From Carya illinoinensis (Eukaryota; Streptophyta; Magnoliopsida; Fagales; Juglandaceae): DNA of 64,000 nucleotides. The notes below the pieces were generated by a model. That model had not been told where the DNA came from. It ran no database searches and worked only from the letters and a program-made list of their open reading frames with translations. The translations under genes were made by a program, and so were the position numbers. The stretch is taken from NCBI RefSeq assembly GCF_018687715.1, contig NC_056755.1, positions 41,543,001-41,607,000 of the forward strand, given 5' to 3'. The first letter of the stretch is position 1. Every line of letters begins with the position of its first letter. This document shows, piece by piece, positions 1-11,636 of this stretch.

Positions 1-1584
1 TGAAATATTCTAGAGGTGAAAATAGGCTTTATAATAGTGCAGTTCTGGCTATCATTTCCTCGGATTGTGACAAATTTTTAAATCCAATATGGGGTAGATG
101 AAGGGTGAAGGGATTACTTTCGGAGTATTATTAGGTCCAAAGCAACTGACAGGAAAGGGGGCCTGTGTTCAGGCATGCATGTACAGCCCACTTTCTCAAA
201 GATTTGAAGAATCTAGCCAACGTTACATGGCTATCGAGGAGAGGAATGAAAGGTGGCCGGGCCCCATGTTTGAATGCTCGTTTGAAGTTTTATAGAGAGA
301 AACTCCACTATATTGATGCAGTAATGGCATAGAAAAAGTGTTGAGCTGTAGCCAAAATTCTCAAGTCGGCACCAAATGGGGGCAAGCCAAGACTGGGAAG
401 TTGTATTTTGCCCTTTGGACCACCGCACAAAATAATGATGATGCCAACTAAAGGCACACCTGCTTGCTTGCTGCCTGCCGCAGCCCCTGCATTGCTGCTC
501 TTTCCACCCCCGACCACATTATAAACTCGGGTGCATGCTTTTGCTGCTCACTTTCACTTTGCCAGATCGGAGAATGATCTTTTGTCATCTCATTTGACAT
601 AAACAAATCAAGAAAACGGGAAAAAAGAAGACGTTGGATAAGGCTGGACCATTCAGGGTACTAGTTTAAACTATATACACGTTTCACTTTGGATACCTCT
701 TTCCCATTTGTTAATAGTTATCGTACTACCCTGTGTTGGCTATGGATGAAATGCTTTTTATAATATGTTGGCAATCTTGATAGAGGATGAGATGAAAACC
801 AATAGAATATTCACATTCTTTAAAAAGTAAAGAAGGGAAACAACCATGCACTTTTGACTTTCATAAAGTAAAGTGTTAGCCTAAATGATGACCATTCGCT
901 GCTTTTGCAGGATAAAGAAACCCCCTCTGTTCATGCCTAAAAAGGATCAAAACATGGGGGAGAAAGGGAAATAATTTGTTTGGAGCATAATTAAACGATT
1001 ATAGAATTCAAAGTAAAGTGGGTTTAAGGATGAAAATCAGTGCTGAAAAGAGAAAAAAATAGTAGTTCCAGATGTCGCCAAATATCTTGTTTTGGCATGT
1101 GCAACCATGATTTGCACAGTTCAGGAAGCTGAAAGAAGCAGGGAAGCCATAGCCCCGGAGATACTTGAGAAGCATGCTCAAGTTGGTCTTAGAAACTAAA
1201 GGTGGTGATCCAAATATGACCGTTTCTTAAAGAATATCTAACTGTTAAAGCAGCCACTGAAACTTTCAAAAAAGATATAAATATGATTGTTTAGTGATTA
1301 TAAGTTTACAGTAATCTTGAAAGAAGTATTGGTATAGTTCCAAAACTGGCCTCGAAGGAAGGAAGTAGCTTTATCCAAATGGAAGAAAGCATAGATTACA
1401 CTATAAGAAGAATACGACTTAAGAAAGGTACCTCCCAAATTTTAAATTGGCTTTCAGAAAGAGCTAGATTGCATTTGAACAGAATCTACGGCTTTTCTAC
1501 ATTACATCAGTTCAACATTCAGTAGTTAAAAGTAGTCAAGATAATTACAATTTGCAGCTGCAGTACCGTAGAAATGAATAAGAA
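1..1584. other. Intergenic spacer, no gene recognised
   Basis: No open frame longer than about 70 codons with recognisable protein similarity occurs here on either strand. The sequence is moderately AT-rich, with no clear repeat ends, tRNA or splice-bounded exon series. It could be distal flank or intron of a gene outside the window, but nothing supports that positively. Confidence 0.5.
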
Positions 1585-1782
1585 TTGACTTGGTTTAGTC
1601 CTAAACTGGGATTGGTCAAGCTCAATGTAGAGGGGAGCAGTTTTGGTAATCCTGGTTCTTATGGGAGTGGAGGAACTTTTAGAGATTTTGATGGGAGGTT
1701 TTTGGCTGCATTTAAATCCCATTATGGGTTTGGCCCTAATAACATGGCACAAATGGGTGCTATAGAAGATAAGCACTGCTGA
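1585..1782 (+). pseudogene. Fragment of a LINE-type RNase H domain
   Basis: The plus-strand frame encodes about 60 residues resembling the start of the plant LINE RNase H-like (RVT_3) domain. It has a W-x5-G-x-VKLN-type opening, then a G-N-P-G-x-x-G-x-GG stretch and a DFDGRFLAAF-like strand. The domain is cut short, and no reverse transcriptase is attached upstream. The first acidic position (usually Asp in KLN-D-G) reads as Glu. It directly abuts the putative copia LTR beginning near 1791, so this looks like an old scrap broken by later insertion. Family assignment is by pattern recognition only. Confidence 0.55.
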
Positions 1783-1790
1783 GGTTTCAA

Positions 1791-1974
1791 TGAATATATT
1801 CCCACACTCTCATTGATAGAAAATCTGTGTCGTTATATACAAGAATGAGGAGAAGCTAATTTAGGAAATACATATACGGTAATGCTAGAATTGTGCTAAA
1901 GTTACAGCAGACAGCTATATAATACAAAAATAGAATCAGCTACAAGTATGGAATTGATGACCAAATATTTATCA
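1791..1974 (-). repeat. Putative 3' LTR of the adjacent copia remnant
   Basis: Read on the minus strand, the segment begins TGATAAATATT at 1974 and ends AATATATTCA at 1791, giving TG...CA ends. It follows immediately downstream of the RNase H end of the copia pol remnant, where a 3' LTR belongs. The other LTR is missing, so neither a TSD nor LTR identity can be tested. Length (about 184 bp) fits short copia LTRs. The exact ends are inferred. Confidence 0.35.
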
Positions 1975-1979
1975 TGATT

Positions 1980-4790
1980 TTAGGCTAAACATGCTCTGTT
2001 TTGATTTGAGTAGAATCCACGCATGTTTCCCTTATACGCCCCCCACAAGATTGGGCTTCCATCGGCAAGACCAATCTTGGTACACAGCAATTCTGTACGC
2101 TGCTTTGACAGTGGCTTGGTGAGGAGATCAGCTAACTGGTCTTGAGTGTGTACATGTCTGACTTGAAGGCTTCCTTTTTGGACTAAGTCATGCACAAAGT
2201 GAAGGTCGATTTGAATGTGTTTCATACGCGAATGATGGACTGGGTTGAGACTTAGATGTGTGGCTCCAATATTGTCACATAACAGATGAGGAGAGTCTTT
2301 GAGTGGAAGTTCAAGTTCTTTGAAAAGTGTAGACAACCACATTGTCTCGGAAGCTGCATTAGCTAGTGCCCGTTATTCAGCCTCGGTTGAGGATCTTGCA
2401 ACTGCACGTTGTTTCTTGGAGCTCCAAGAAATTGGATTAGGACCCAAGAAACTGATGTAAGCAGAAGTTGACGTGCGGTCATCCATATTTCTAGTCCAAT
2501 CGGCATCGGTGTATGTCCTTAGTATAGAAGATCCAACTTTGTGGATCTGAATACCATAAAAAATGGTTTGTTTTAAGTAGCGGAGTAGCCGTTTGGTTGT
2601 TGTCCAGTGATTTGCAGTTGGCTTATGCATAAATTGAGATAGTTTGTTGATTGCAAAAGAGATATCTGGACGTGTCAAGGACAAATATTGAAGACTGCCA
2701 ATTATTCGACGAAAGTTAGAGCTGTCCACAGCAGCCGTGCCATCAATCAGTTGAAGAGGTTGGGTGGTGGAGAGAGGGGTTGAGACATCTTTCGCACCAC
2801 TCATACTTGTAGTGTCTAAAAGCTCACGGATGTATTTATGTTGTGAGAGAAATAACCCTGCTCTGGTAGGAATCACTTCAATCCCCAAGAAAAAATGAAG
2901 GGAACCCATATCCTTGAGAGAAAACATGTCACCCAACTGTTTAATAATGGAGGTCACAAGAGGTGGATTATTTCCTGTGATGATAAGATCATCAACATAC
3001 ACCAAAAGGTAGCAAAGAGTGGAGTTGTGGCTGTAGATGAAGAGAGAAGAGTCTGCCCTGGAGTTTCGAAATCCCAATTGAAGAATGGCAGTTTTGAGGG
3101 CAGTGTACCAAGCCCGTGGGGCTTGTTTAAGCCCATAAATAGCCTTTTTTAGTCTGCACACATGTTGGGATTTGGACAAATCTTTGAATCTCGGAGGTTG
3201 TGCCATAAAAATAGTTTCAGTTAAATTACCATTTAGAAAAGCATTATTAACGTCCATTTGCCTCAAATCCCATCCATTCATCACTGCAATAGACAATACA
3301 GCTCTAATAGTAGCTGGTTTAACTACAGGGCTAAAGGTCTCTGTGTAATCAACACCAGGACGTTGATTGTAGCCCTTAGCCACGAGTCTGGCTTTGAATT
3401 TATCAATAGAACTATCAGCTTTCCGTTTTACCCGAAATATCCACTTACACCTCACGGGTTTACAATCAGCAGTGGGTAAAACGAGATCCCAAGTCCCATG
3501 TTTCATCAAGGCAGTGAGCTCTGTGGACATGGCCTCACGCTAGTGAGGTTGAGAGATGGCTTGACTCACACTTGTTGGTTCAATGGTTTGAGGGAGAGGA
3601 TGCTTTGACACGGTGTGGATTAGTTTAGGTTTAAAAATTTGGTTCATTGATCTTGTGGTCATGGTGTGAGTGCGTTGAGGTTGAGGATTTGTTGGGTTAG
3701 GGTTTGTAAGATTCAGATTGGGGAGAGGATTAGCTGTACGGAATTTGTATCAGGTGAAAAAGACATCGGTAAATCTAAGAAAGACCCAGTTCGATTGTCA
3801 CCTGGATGAGTAATCGGATGGGTGGGGTTGAGATCTATAGCTTGCAAGGAACCAGAAATTAAAGGAGCAGAGGGTGCGAAATTACCTGGGGAGGACGCAA
3901 CGATGACAGGTGAACCTTCCGGAGGCAGCAAGGTTGCCGATGCGTCGGAAACCGGTGAGGATGGCACTGCAGGCGGCTAGGCACCGAAGTGAAGAGGAAG
4001 CAATTGATGAGGGTCTTGAAGGTGTGGAGTGAGCTCGGAAGGCACGGGTGAGGATTGGCTGGAATGATTTTGGTTTTCATCAAATAACACGTGGCGAGAG
4101 ATAAAGTGTTTTTTTGTTTAGAGCTTAAAACACTTGTAGCCATTTTGAGTTGGTGAGTAGCCGAGAAAAATACAGGCTTTGGATTTGGGCTGCATTTTGT
4201 TTGAGTTATAGGCCCTGGTGAGAGGATAACAAATAATTTTTTTTTTTTTAAATTTTAAATAATTGGGTGATTGACCAAAAAGAGCTTCAAAAGGGGATTT
4301 GTTTTTTAGGAGAGGCGTGGGTTGACGGTTTATGAGATAAGAGGCTGTTTGAAAAGCGTGGGGCCAGTATGAAAAATCAAGATTTGCATCATAAAGGAGC
4401 GTGAGGCCCGTTTCAACTAGATGACAGTGACGATGTTCAGAGACACCATTTTGTTGTGGAGTGTGAGGGGTAATGGTGAGGTGAGTTATACCATGAAGTA
4501 AGAGATATGATTTTAAAGCAATAAACTCACCTCCATTATCAGACTATAGTGTTTTGATGGATTTTTGAAAGCGGGTTTCAACAAATTTTTTGAAGTGCGG
4601 AAAAATTGTAGAAACACTGGATTTAGTGGTCATGGGATAGAACCATATATATTTTGTATAATGATCAACAAAAATAAGGTAATATCGTGATCCATCAATC
4701 CCAGTATAACTAGCGGGTCCCCACACATCCGTGTAAATAAGTTCAAGGGGCTCATGACTTTGGAGACTTGGATGGTCTGAAATAATGCCG
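1980..4790 (-). pseudogene. Ty1/copia pol remnant (integrase core, RT, RNase H), 5'-truncated
   Basis: Read right to left, this is the second half of a copia polyprotein. An integrase core piece lies at about 4546-4770 (TDVWGPASYTG-like opening and a D-Y-T-K-Y strand). After a degraded linker comes the reverse transcriptase at 2376-3530, with KARLVAKGY, an AFLNG block and the catalytic YVDD box, then RNase H at 1980-2372 with the DADW motif. RT and RNase H share one frame, interrupted by TAA at 2373-2375 in the conserved STEAEY block. A TAG at 3540-3542 lies just before RT, and a TAG at 4544-4546 cuts the integrase just before its DNGGEF motif. The linker between integrase and RT has lost frame. 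Gag, protease and the 5' LTR are absent beyond about 4790. It cannot encode a functional polyprotein. Confidence 0.9.
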
Positions 4791-5199
4791 TAAGCTTCAT
4801 TTCCATGAAGTTGTACTTGAATCAGACTCCAAGCTGGTAGTCAATTAGTTGTCTGGAAGGGGTCATTTTCGTTGATCTTTGTTTGATTTTTTACATGACT
4901 TTTGAATTGCTTTTAAGTCATGCATGCACAGTTGAAACACATGTTAGAGAAACCAAGAAAATTGCTGATGGTTAGCAAAGTTAGGTGCAAGGAGCACGTC
5001 TCGGGAATTTATGTTCTTTGGAGATCTTCCAAAAGAAGGGTTGTGGATAGGTCTGGCTTACCTACACTGAGATGTTGATTATTGGTTTTTTGTGTTGTAT
5101 GGGAATGGCATATATAGTGATTTGTTTTGTGTTTGAAAGAAGAAGCCAGAGTAAGTGCATGTGAAAGTTCGCCTAATACTCGAATTGGGTTCTCCTTCC
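4791..5199. other. Unassigned spacer between copia remnant and LINE
   Basis: Similarity to copia integrase fades near 4790 and no gag or protease motif follows. The segment up to 5199 is the left flank of the LINE target site. A short minus-strand frame (5079-5261) is open but resembles nothing I recognise. Confidence 0.4.
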
Positions 5200-5220
5200 A
5201 CTTTGATTTCGACTATTGTT
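5200..5220. repeat. LINE target-site duplication, left copy
   Basis: These 21 bases recur at 10949-10969 with a single mismatch (T versus C at the eighth base). They lie immediately beside the poly(T) that is the minus-strand element's poly(A) tail, and the partner copy lies just before its 5' end. This is the expected signature of target-primed reverse transcription. Confidence 0.9.
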
Positions 5221-5299
5221 CTTTTTTTTTTTTTTTTGAAATGAGATATATGATAAAACATTAAATACTAACACAAGGTTTGTCACCAGATATGAGAGA

Positions 5300-6560
5300 A
5301 GAGACCACAGTCGGCCCTTCCTATATCCAAACAGTTTCTGTTACAAAAGAGAAAGCTAATCTAGCTAGTTCATGAGCCACTTTGTTGTTCCCTTTGCTGG
5401 CTTCCAATTCGGGTGTGTCTCCAACTCATGCTTGAGATCTTCAATAAGTTGTCCATGCCATGCATAATCTGGAGTGGAGTTCTTTACATCATCTACAACC
5501 AGTTTTGCGTCCCCTTCAAAAATAACACTTCCTGCTTCCATTTCATCACAAAGGGTAAAGGCTCTCAACAAAGCATATGCTTCAGCCATGAAAACAGAGG
5601 ATACCGAATGTTTTTGTGCAGCCAACATAAAATGTGGCTCACCATTTGAGTCTCGGGCTATAATGCCCATTCCCATCACCGAATCTGATATTTTAAAACT
5701 AGCATCAAAGTTTACCTTTAGCTAAGAAGATGGGGGAGGGTGCCAAAAAGAAGCAGCAGCTTGATGTGTCATAAGTCTTTGTCTAACCACGCTTTCATTT
5801 TGTGCTATAGAACAGAACTCCTAGTCAAAAATGGCAGATTTTAACATAGTTTTCGGACCATGGAAACTATTTCTAAAAACAAGGTCATTCCTTCTTTGTC
5901 AAATTCTATAACAGACTACAGCTACCAAGATCAGGTTCTTAGCTTCAAGTCTGTCACAGAATTCAGTCCACAACTCTGCAAAACTATCAAAAGAGCTTCC
6001 CCACTTTGCCACTGGTGATTCCCGATCCCCCCAAACATCTCTTGCTGCCGGGCACTCCCATAAACCATGTAGAGTAGTTTCTATTACCTTATCACACACT
6101 GGGCAAATAGGATTATCCAACACCTTCTTCTTGAAAAGATTTTCCTTAGTGGGAAGGAGATTTGAGACTGATTTCCAGAGGAATTGCTTTATTTTCCCTA
6201 TAACTTCCAAGCTCCAAATGTCTTTCCATCGGTACACAACCTGTTTGCATCCTGATGGTTCCCCATATTTATGATGTTTTGAGTCCAAGTCAACAAAGTA
6301 AGCACTTCTAACCGTGAAAATCCCTTTCTTTGTATAGCCCCAAATGGATGAATCCGCGGCACCTCTGAGACTAATTGGTAGGCTGCAAATTAGTTTTGCT
6401 TCTTCTGGTTTAAAAATGGTTCTAACCATCTCTGTTTTCCACCTCATATTAGACAAGTTAATGAGGCAAAGACTTTAGATTCTGCTGGAATCGTATTGGG
6501 ACAGGTTTGTACTTCAAAAGTTTTTTCTTGTGGGAGTCATTTGTCCTTCCATATTCTTAT
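5300..6560 (-). pseudogene. LINE ORF2 C-terminus: zf-RVT zinc-binding domain and RNase H
   Basis: The frame at 5899-6456 carries the zf-RVT region. It has a W-K-x-IW segment, a K-x-FLWK helix, then CPVCDK and a later E-T-x-x-H-x-LxxC motif, forming the usual zinc-binding Cys/His set. The frame at 5365-5679 carries an RNase H-like (RVT_3) domain with GMGIIARDSNGEP, an AEAYALLRA helix and an FEGDAKLVVD strand supplying the second catalytic Asp. Both sit in the same frame but are separated by stops around 5680-5898. They would act on the RNA:DNA hybrid and in nucleic-acid binding during target-primed reverse transcription. Confidence 0.85.
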
Positions 6561-6564
6561 TGAG

Positions 6565-7882
6565 TTACCATTGCTGACTCGCCAAACTGAACCCTTCCTG
6601 ACTAGGTCCAAAACAGAGCATAGACCTTACCAAATATAAGAGGAACCAGCTTTTGTTTTTGCTTCCAGTACCTGGGAGTGCTTGAAATATTTTTCTTTGT
6701 AGAGCTGAGATACTAGAGAGGAGGGATGTTTGTGAATTCTTCAGACTTGTTTTGCCAATAGTGCACGGTTGAAACATTGCATGTCTCAAAAACCCAGGCC
6801 TCCATCTTGTTTTGATTTCCCCATCTTCTCTCATTTTCGCCAATGAACTCCTCTACCTTCCTTCTTGTGGTTCCACCAGAAATTTGAGAACATCATTTCT
6901 ATTTCTTTTACCAACCTTACCGGGAGTTTGAAAATGCTCATGGTATACGTCGGAATGGCTTGTAGAATACTTTTGATTAGGATTTCTTTCCCAGTTGTTG
7001 AGAGGAAGGAATTTTTCCAGCTATTCATCCCCTTCCAGATTTTTTCTTTTAGACCACGAAAAGTATTGTATTTTGTTCTCCCAACGAGAGTAGGAAACCC
7101 CAAGTATTTATTATAGTCATCACAAGAGATACCTGTAGTCCCTTGGAGGATAAAAGTTTTTGACTCTTCTTTGGTATTGGAGCTGAAGAAGAGAGAGGTT
7201 TTCTGCTTATTGAAAACTTGGCCAATGCTCTTTCATAGATTGCTAGAAGGTGCATAACTCTAGTCTATTCCTCAATTTTTGCTCTACTAAAGATGACACA
7301 ATCGTTGGCGAAGAGGAGATGATTTATCTTAAGGCCCCCTTTAGAAGCCGAAACTCCCTGTATGCTGCCATTACGTTCCGCTGTTTGAAGAAGCGAAGTT
7401 AAACCTTCAGCACACATAATAAAAAGATACAGAGATAGAGGATCTCCTTGCCTTAGCCCTCTTGTAGGAGTAAAGGTCTCACCGGGGGTCCCATTGACTA
7501 GAACTGAGTAACTCACTGATTTAACACATGCCATTAGTAAGCTGGTCCAATTTTCTGAGAAACCCAGCCTTTGAAGTACAGCTTCCAAGAAATCTCATTC
7601 AACCTTATCGTAAGCTTTGGACATGTCGAGTTTAATGGCCATACCACCCATTTTACCTTTGTGTCTTGAGCTCATAGAATATAGTAACTCATAAGCCACC
7701 ATAACATTGTCAGAAATCAGTCTATCAGGGATAAAAGCGCTTTGGTTCCAAGATATGATATTTGACAGCACCCCTTCGATTCTATTTGCTAGGACTTTGG
7801 AAATTAATTTGTAGAGGACGTTACACAAGCTGCTAGGTCTAAAATGTAGCATGGTAGAAGGGGAGTTTATTTTCAAAATCAA
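6565..7882 (-). pseudogene. LINE ORF2 reverse transcriptase domain, frameshifted and catalytically altered
   Basis: From 7882 leftward the frame reads an RPSSLCNVLYKLISK block, a QSAFIPDR motif and the DMSKAYDKVE block, all standard for plant LINE RTs. A TGA at 7595-7597 falls where relatives have Trp. The same frame resumes at 7588 with GLRQGDPLSLYLF and then LLFANDCVIF. Active enzymes have F/Y-A-D-D at that last site, so the first catalytic Asp is Asn here. After about 7255 the frame switches twice (7103-6831, then 6843-6565), covering the thumb and the WKN-type region. Confidence 0.88.
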
Positions 7883-8325
7883 GGCTATAAGGGTATGGTT
7901 GAGACCCTAAGCCATATTTCCAGTGTTTAGATAGTCCAAAACAGCTGCAGTTGTGTCATCTCCCACAATATCCCAATGGTCTTTGTAAAAACAAGCGTTG
8001 AACCCATCTGGCCCGGGGGATTTAAAAGGTGACATGTGTTTTAGTGCCTTTCTATCTCATCTCTTTGAAAAGATGGGTCTAATTTTGACTACATATCTGA
8101 TGAAATTCTCGGTTGGATCCCCCTTAGACAACTTTCAATACAACTGTGGTCTGGAAAAGAACTTGTGAAGATCTACAGAAAATAACTACCGAAACCCCTT
8201 GCTATGTTCTCTCTTCCTGTAATCACCCTACCATCCTCATCCTCTATCGACTTTATCTTATTCTTCTTCCTTCTTTGGTTTACACATGCATGATAGAACT
8301 TGAAATTTCTATCACCTTGTGTTAA

Positions 8326-9380
8326 CTAGTGAATTTTTGCACGCTGCTTCCATCGAAGATCCTCCTGTTTTAGTAGAGAATTTAGAGTAGCTTGGAGGGT
8401 TTTAAGTTGCCGCATATTGTTAGGATTCTCATACTGTTGGTTTCTTTTGATTTCTTCCATTTTAGCACGTATTTCCTGGTTTCTGTGGTGGACTGGGCTT
8501 TTACTCCACTGTTTCAACTTCATGCTGCAGTCCTCTAATTTGTGTTGTGCATTCTGGATTTTACCCCTTTCCCTTGTCACTTTCTGCCATTGAGCTGCTA
8601 TTAACTCCTTGTAACCCTCCTCCTTGCTCCAGCTTACATCATACTTGAACTGAAAAAGAGACCAACCCTCCCTTGCCCTGTTATAGTGAAAGGAGAGTAA
8701 TAACGGGCAGTGGTCAGAACATGTCGCTGGGAGAACATCCACATTTGATTCTGAATAAACTGATTTCCATTCGCTATTAGCAAAAGCTCTATCTATTCTC
8801 TCTTTAGTGAATGTAGAGTCTTCGTGACGATTACTCCACGTGTACTTTAAGCCCTTCCATCCAAGATCAAAAAGCTGTCCATCTTCAACTACTTCCCTAA
8901 ACATACGCATCTGGGCCTCTCCTCTGTCTCTACCCCCCACTTTATCACCCATAGTCAGAATTTCATTAACATCTCCGATGACACACCACCCCAGAGAAGC
9001 AGGTTTGAAGGACTTTAACAATTGCCATGATGCCCTCCTATTACTAGTCACGGGATCCCCTTAGAAACAGGTCAGCAGCCACTTTGTATTTGTTTCTTCA
9101 CTATAAACAAACCCATTGATATGCCGATTGGAGTAATTAAATAATTCGTATTCCACATCATTCTTCCACAAGAGCATTAATCCACCACTCCTTCCCATCG
9201 CATCCACCACAACACAGCAATCGTATTTAAATCTACAAGAAATAGTTTTTGCTCTAGGCCCCGCAAGCTTCGTTTCTATAAGGAAAATAAAATCGGGTCC
9301 TTTTTCCTTGATTAAGAAACCAAGGGTTTGAACTGGGAGCCCCCGACAGTTCCAGCTGAGGAGCTTAATGGTGATCGGCG
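8326..9380 (-). pseudogene. LINE ORF2 APE-type endonuclease domain, interrupted
   Basis: The minus strand from about 9380 opens with a WNCRGL-type motif typical of LINE endonucleases. It continues through an FLIETK-like strand near 9270-9290 and is broken by a TAA near 9061. From 9051 to 8326 one frame holds the rest: GDVNEIL, a KERIDRAF segment, the catalytic SDHCPLLL motif, and the linker toward RT. In an active element this domain nicks the target DNA. The SDH motif is intact, but the upstream stop separates it from the N-terminal half. Confidence 0.85.
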
Positions 9381-10880
9381 GGACTGACTAGCAGCCACCG
9401 CCAGGTCTTTAAGCAACATCTCAGTGAGAGAAGAAGACCTCTTCGGTCTCTTCATCCCCCCTCCCTGGGATCGGTTCTCAACCAGATGAGAAGATTTCCT
9501 CTTAAAACCCGTAGGTAACAAAGAGGGTAAAAGAGGGGTACCTTTTACACGTGCACATCGTTTCCAGTGTCCTTCATGCTCGGTCTGCTCCCTTGATTTC
9601 TACAACTCTACTCTTTCCTCACTTGCCCCTTTCCTCTTCTGGGTTTCGGTCGCCCATTGAAGAGAACCTGAACTGACATTTTCCTCAATAAGTGAACTTT
9701 CACTTTGTTCTGGGTTAGAAGATGGCCGAATCAAGCTTTGGGTTTTAGGGGCCATATGGGGGTAGTGCCCTGAATGGTCCATGGGCTTGGGCCCAGTGGA
9801 AGGCCATTCACAAACGGGCTGGTTCAAATTACTCGGATCCGGTTGACTTGGGTTGGCGGGAAGAGACTCAACCCCCTGTTTCGCGTCACCCTCTCCGTGT
9901 GCCAGTCTCTCCTTTTCACCTGCCTCGGTAACCCCTTGCCAGTAGATATTGATGTCGGTCTAGTTTCACTCTGTTCGATGGAGTTTCTAGAAGCACTGTT
10001 GGCACCATTCCGTTGTGCAGTGTCCTTGCAGAGGTTGCTTCGGGTCAAAACTGCTTTCGGACCCTTCCCCTATTTTCGCTCTCCCCTGCTTGGCCTGGAA
10101 CACTGGTTTTTGTCTTGGTGATTCATCCACCTGTAGCCAAGGGCCAAACTGTGCCGTTATTGAGTTTTTTAAGCTTGTTTTACTCAGTTCCTTAGTACAC
10201 CCCTAATTTCCGTGTATTAACCATCCACACGAGACACAGAAATGGGGAAGTTTTTCGTATGTGAAAGGGATCCAGACTTTGGTTTCATTTACATCAATGA
10301 ATCTCCCCCTTGAAGAGCTTTTTGCAATTTAATTTCCACTCGGACCCTCAAGAAGTTACCCCATCCGACTCCATCTTCCTCCGTGTCTACGTACATAACA
10401 CTCCCAACTGATGCCCCAATCTGTGTACCCCAAGCTTTCATCATTGTACCGAATGGCATGTTGTGCATGCAAACCCAAAACACCTCGGATTGAAATAGCA
10501 AAAAGCTCGGTTGCATCATTCCTTCATAGGGCTGCAAAACAAACAGCATGTTGTCAAACAACCACGGTTTGCCTTCTAGGATACGATTCTTATCCACATG
10601 GTTTGCAAAGGTGATTATGAATACATTTCATTCCACCAATTGGAAGACCGCTCGTTTACTGATTCGCCATATTTTCTCCATGGTTCTGGAGACAATTTCT
10701 TTTCCTATTGTCCGGTCACAGCATATTATTCCTATAAGGCTTAAGCCCCCTTTCCTAATCACTTCATCGTCGCACCCCGAAGGGTTGACTATCACTTCTT
10801 CCTCCTCCTCTGTTAGCCTGAGGTGTCCCCACTGATCTTCAAGTTCTTCCATACTCTCCCCTGTATCAAGATTGAACACT
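9381..10880 (-). pseudogene. LINE ORF1 (DUF4283-like domain and zinc knuckle), degenerate
   Basis: The 5'-proximal ORF opens near 10879-10851 with MEELEDQWGHLRLTEEEEE, a typical start for plant LINE ORF1. Frames 10628-10879 and 10289-10597 together give a DUF4283-type domain, including a KPWLFDNMLFVLQP strand and a W-GTQIG helix. A zinc knuckle with spacing CX2CX4HX4C lies near 10185-10260, with a stop inside it. The following 9400-10048 region is a low-complexity, Ser/Pro-rich linker in two frames. ORF1 proteins bind element RNA. Several stops and frame changes make this copy non-coding. Confidence 0.75.
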
Positions 10881-10948
10881 TCACCTCTTTGTTCTCTAAG
10901 GAACCCTAGAGAGCTTCAGAGAGAAGACTATATCGATTTCTCTTTGCA

Positions 10949-10969
10949 ACTTTGACTTCGACTATTGTT
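10949..10969. repeat. LINE target-site duplication, right copy
   Basis: Partner of 5200-5220, 20 of 21 bases identical. It marks the 5' end of the minus-strand LINE. Confidence 0.9.
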
Positions 10970-11371
10970 ACTTCTTCGACCCGACCCCGAGATCTCAAAT
11001 TCTTTTAACAGACAGCCACTTCCCTCCCCAGGACCTTCCTGTCCAGTTGAAAACATTGCTACCCAACAAACCACTTCTAAAGAAAAGAGGAGCCTCATCT
11101 TTTCCCTGTCCATGCCCAAAATCCTATTTCCTCTTTCCTCCATAACCTTACCCAATACTCACTAGCTTGGAATTCTCCCAGTAATAGGGGTGAGTTTAGC
11201 TAATGAATCTGATACAACAGACGCATTCCCATCTGAACTGTTAGAAAGTACAGCGGAAAAGTACCTCAAGTTTAACTTATAAAGTTGCTCCACAAGTTTG
11301 TCTAGATTGATAAATTCCAAGCGTTTCTTCTTAGTGGCAAAGTGCACTATATAGTATAAAACTAGAGTGAC

Positions 11372-11636
11372 ACTTAACAAATCTATAACCTAAATACTTA
11401 TTTTAAGAGAAAACAAAAAAAGAGAAATTTTATTAGTCAGGTAAAACTCAAGAACAAAATGAGGGGGCTATATACAGCCCACCCTACACGGCTGGAGCCT
11501 TTACTCTGAAGGTAATGCGTTAGATGTTACAAGCCGTGTATGTAACGCATGGCCTTAATACCATGCGTTACTTGTGCTTGTAACGCACAAGAGGGGAGGG
11601 GTCTGCCCAAGTGGGCGCCCCTCCATCCAACATGAA
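11372..11636 (-). repeat. LTR-like segment (possible solo or truncated copia-type LTR)
   Basis: On the minus strand this runs from TGTTGGATGG near 11636. It passes a GC-rich stem region, a TATA-like CTGTATATAGCC at about 11467-11478, and an AATAAAA signal near 11430, then continues into AT-rich sequence. That order (TG start, hairpins, TATA box, polyadenylation signal) looks like a copia-type LTR. No CA end, partner LTR or TSD was identified, so the assignment is tentative. Confidence 0.3.
11542..11591. repeat. Two adjacent perfect hairpins
   Basis: An 11-bp perfect inverted repeat (GTAACGCATGG at 11542-11552, CCATGCGTTAC at 11561-11571) encloses an 8-nt loop. A second 7-bp stem (CTTGTGC at 11571-11577, GCACAAG at 11585-11591) follows directly. 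The motif TAACGCA recurs three times in about 50 bases. Confidence 0.7.

Larger units (their letters stand above)
5221..10948 (-). mobile_element. Full-length L1-type LINE (non-LTR retrotransposon), inactive
   Basis: This 5.7-kb element reads from about 10948 (5' end) to the poly(A) tail, seen as about 16 T on the plus strand at 5222-5237. It is bounded by 21-bp target-site duplications at 5200-5220 and 10949-10969. In order it carries a short 5' UTR, an ORF1 with a DUF4283-like domain and a CX2CX4HX4C zinc knuckle, then ORF2 with APE-type endonuclease, reverse transcriptase, zf-RVT and RNase H. This is the plant L1 layout. Full length is inferred from the TSD lying only about 70-100 bases upstream of the first ORF1 methionine. 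Frames switch at least four times and several stops are present, so it is dead. It is a clean single insertion event with no second element nested inside. Confidence 0.92.
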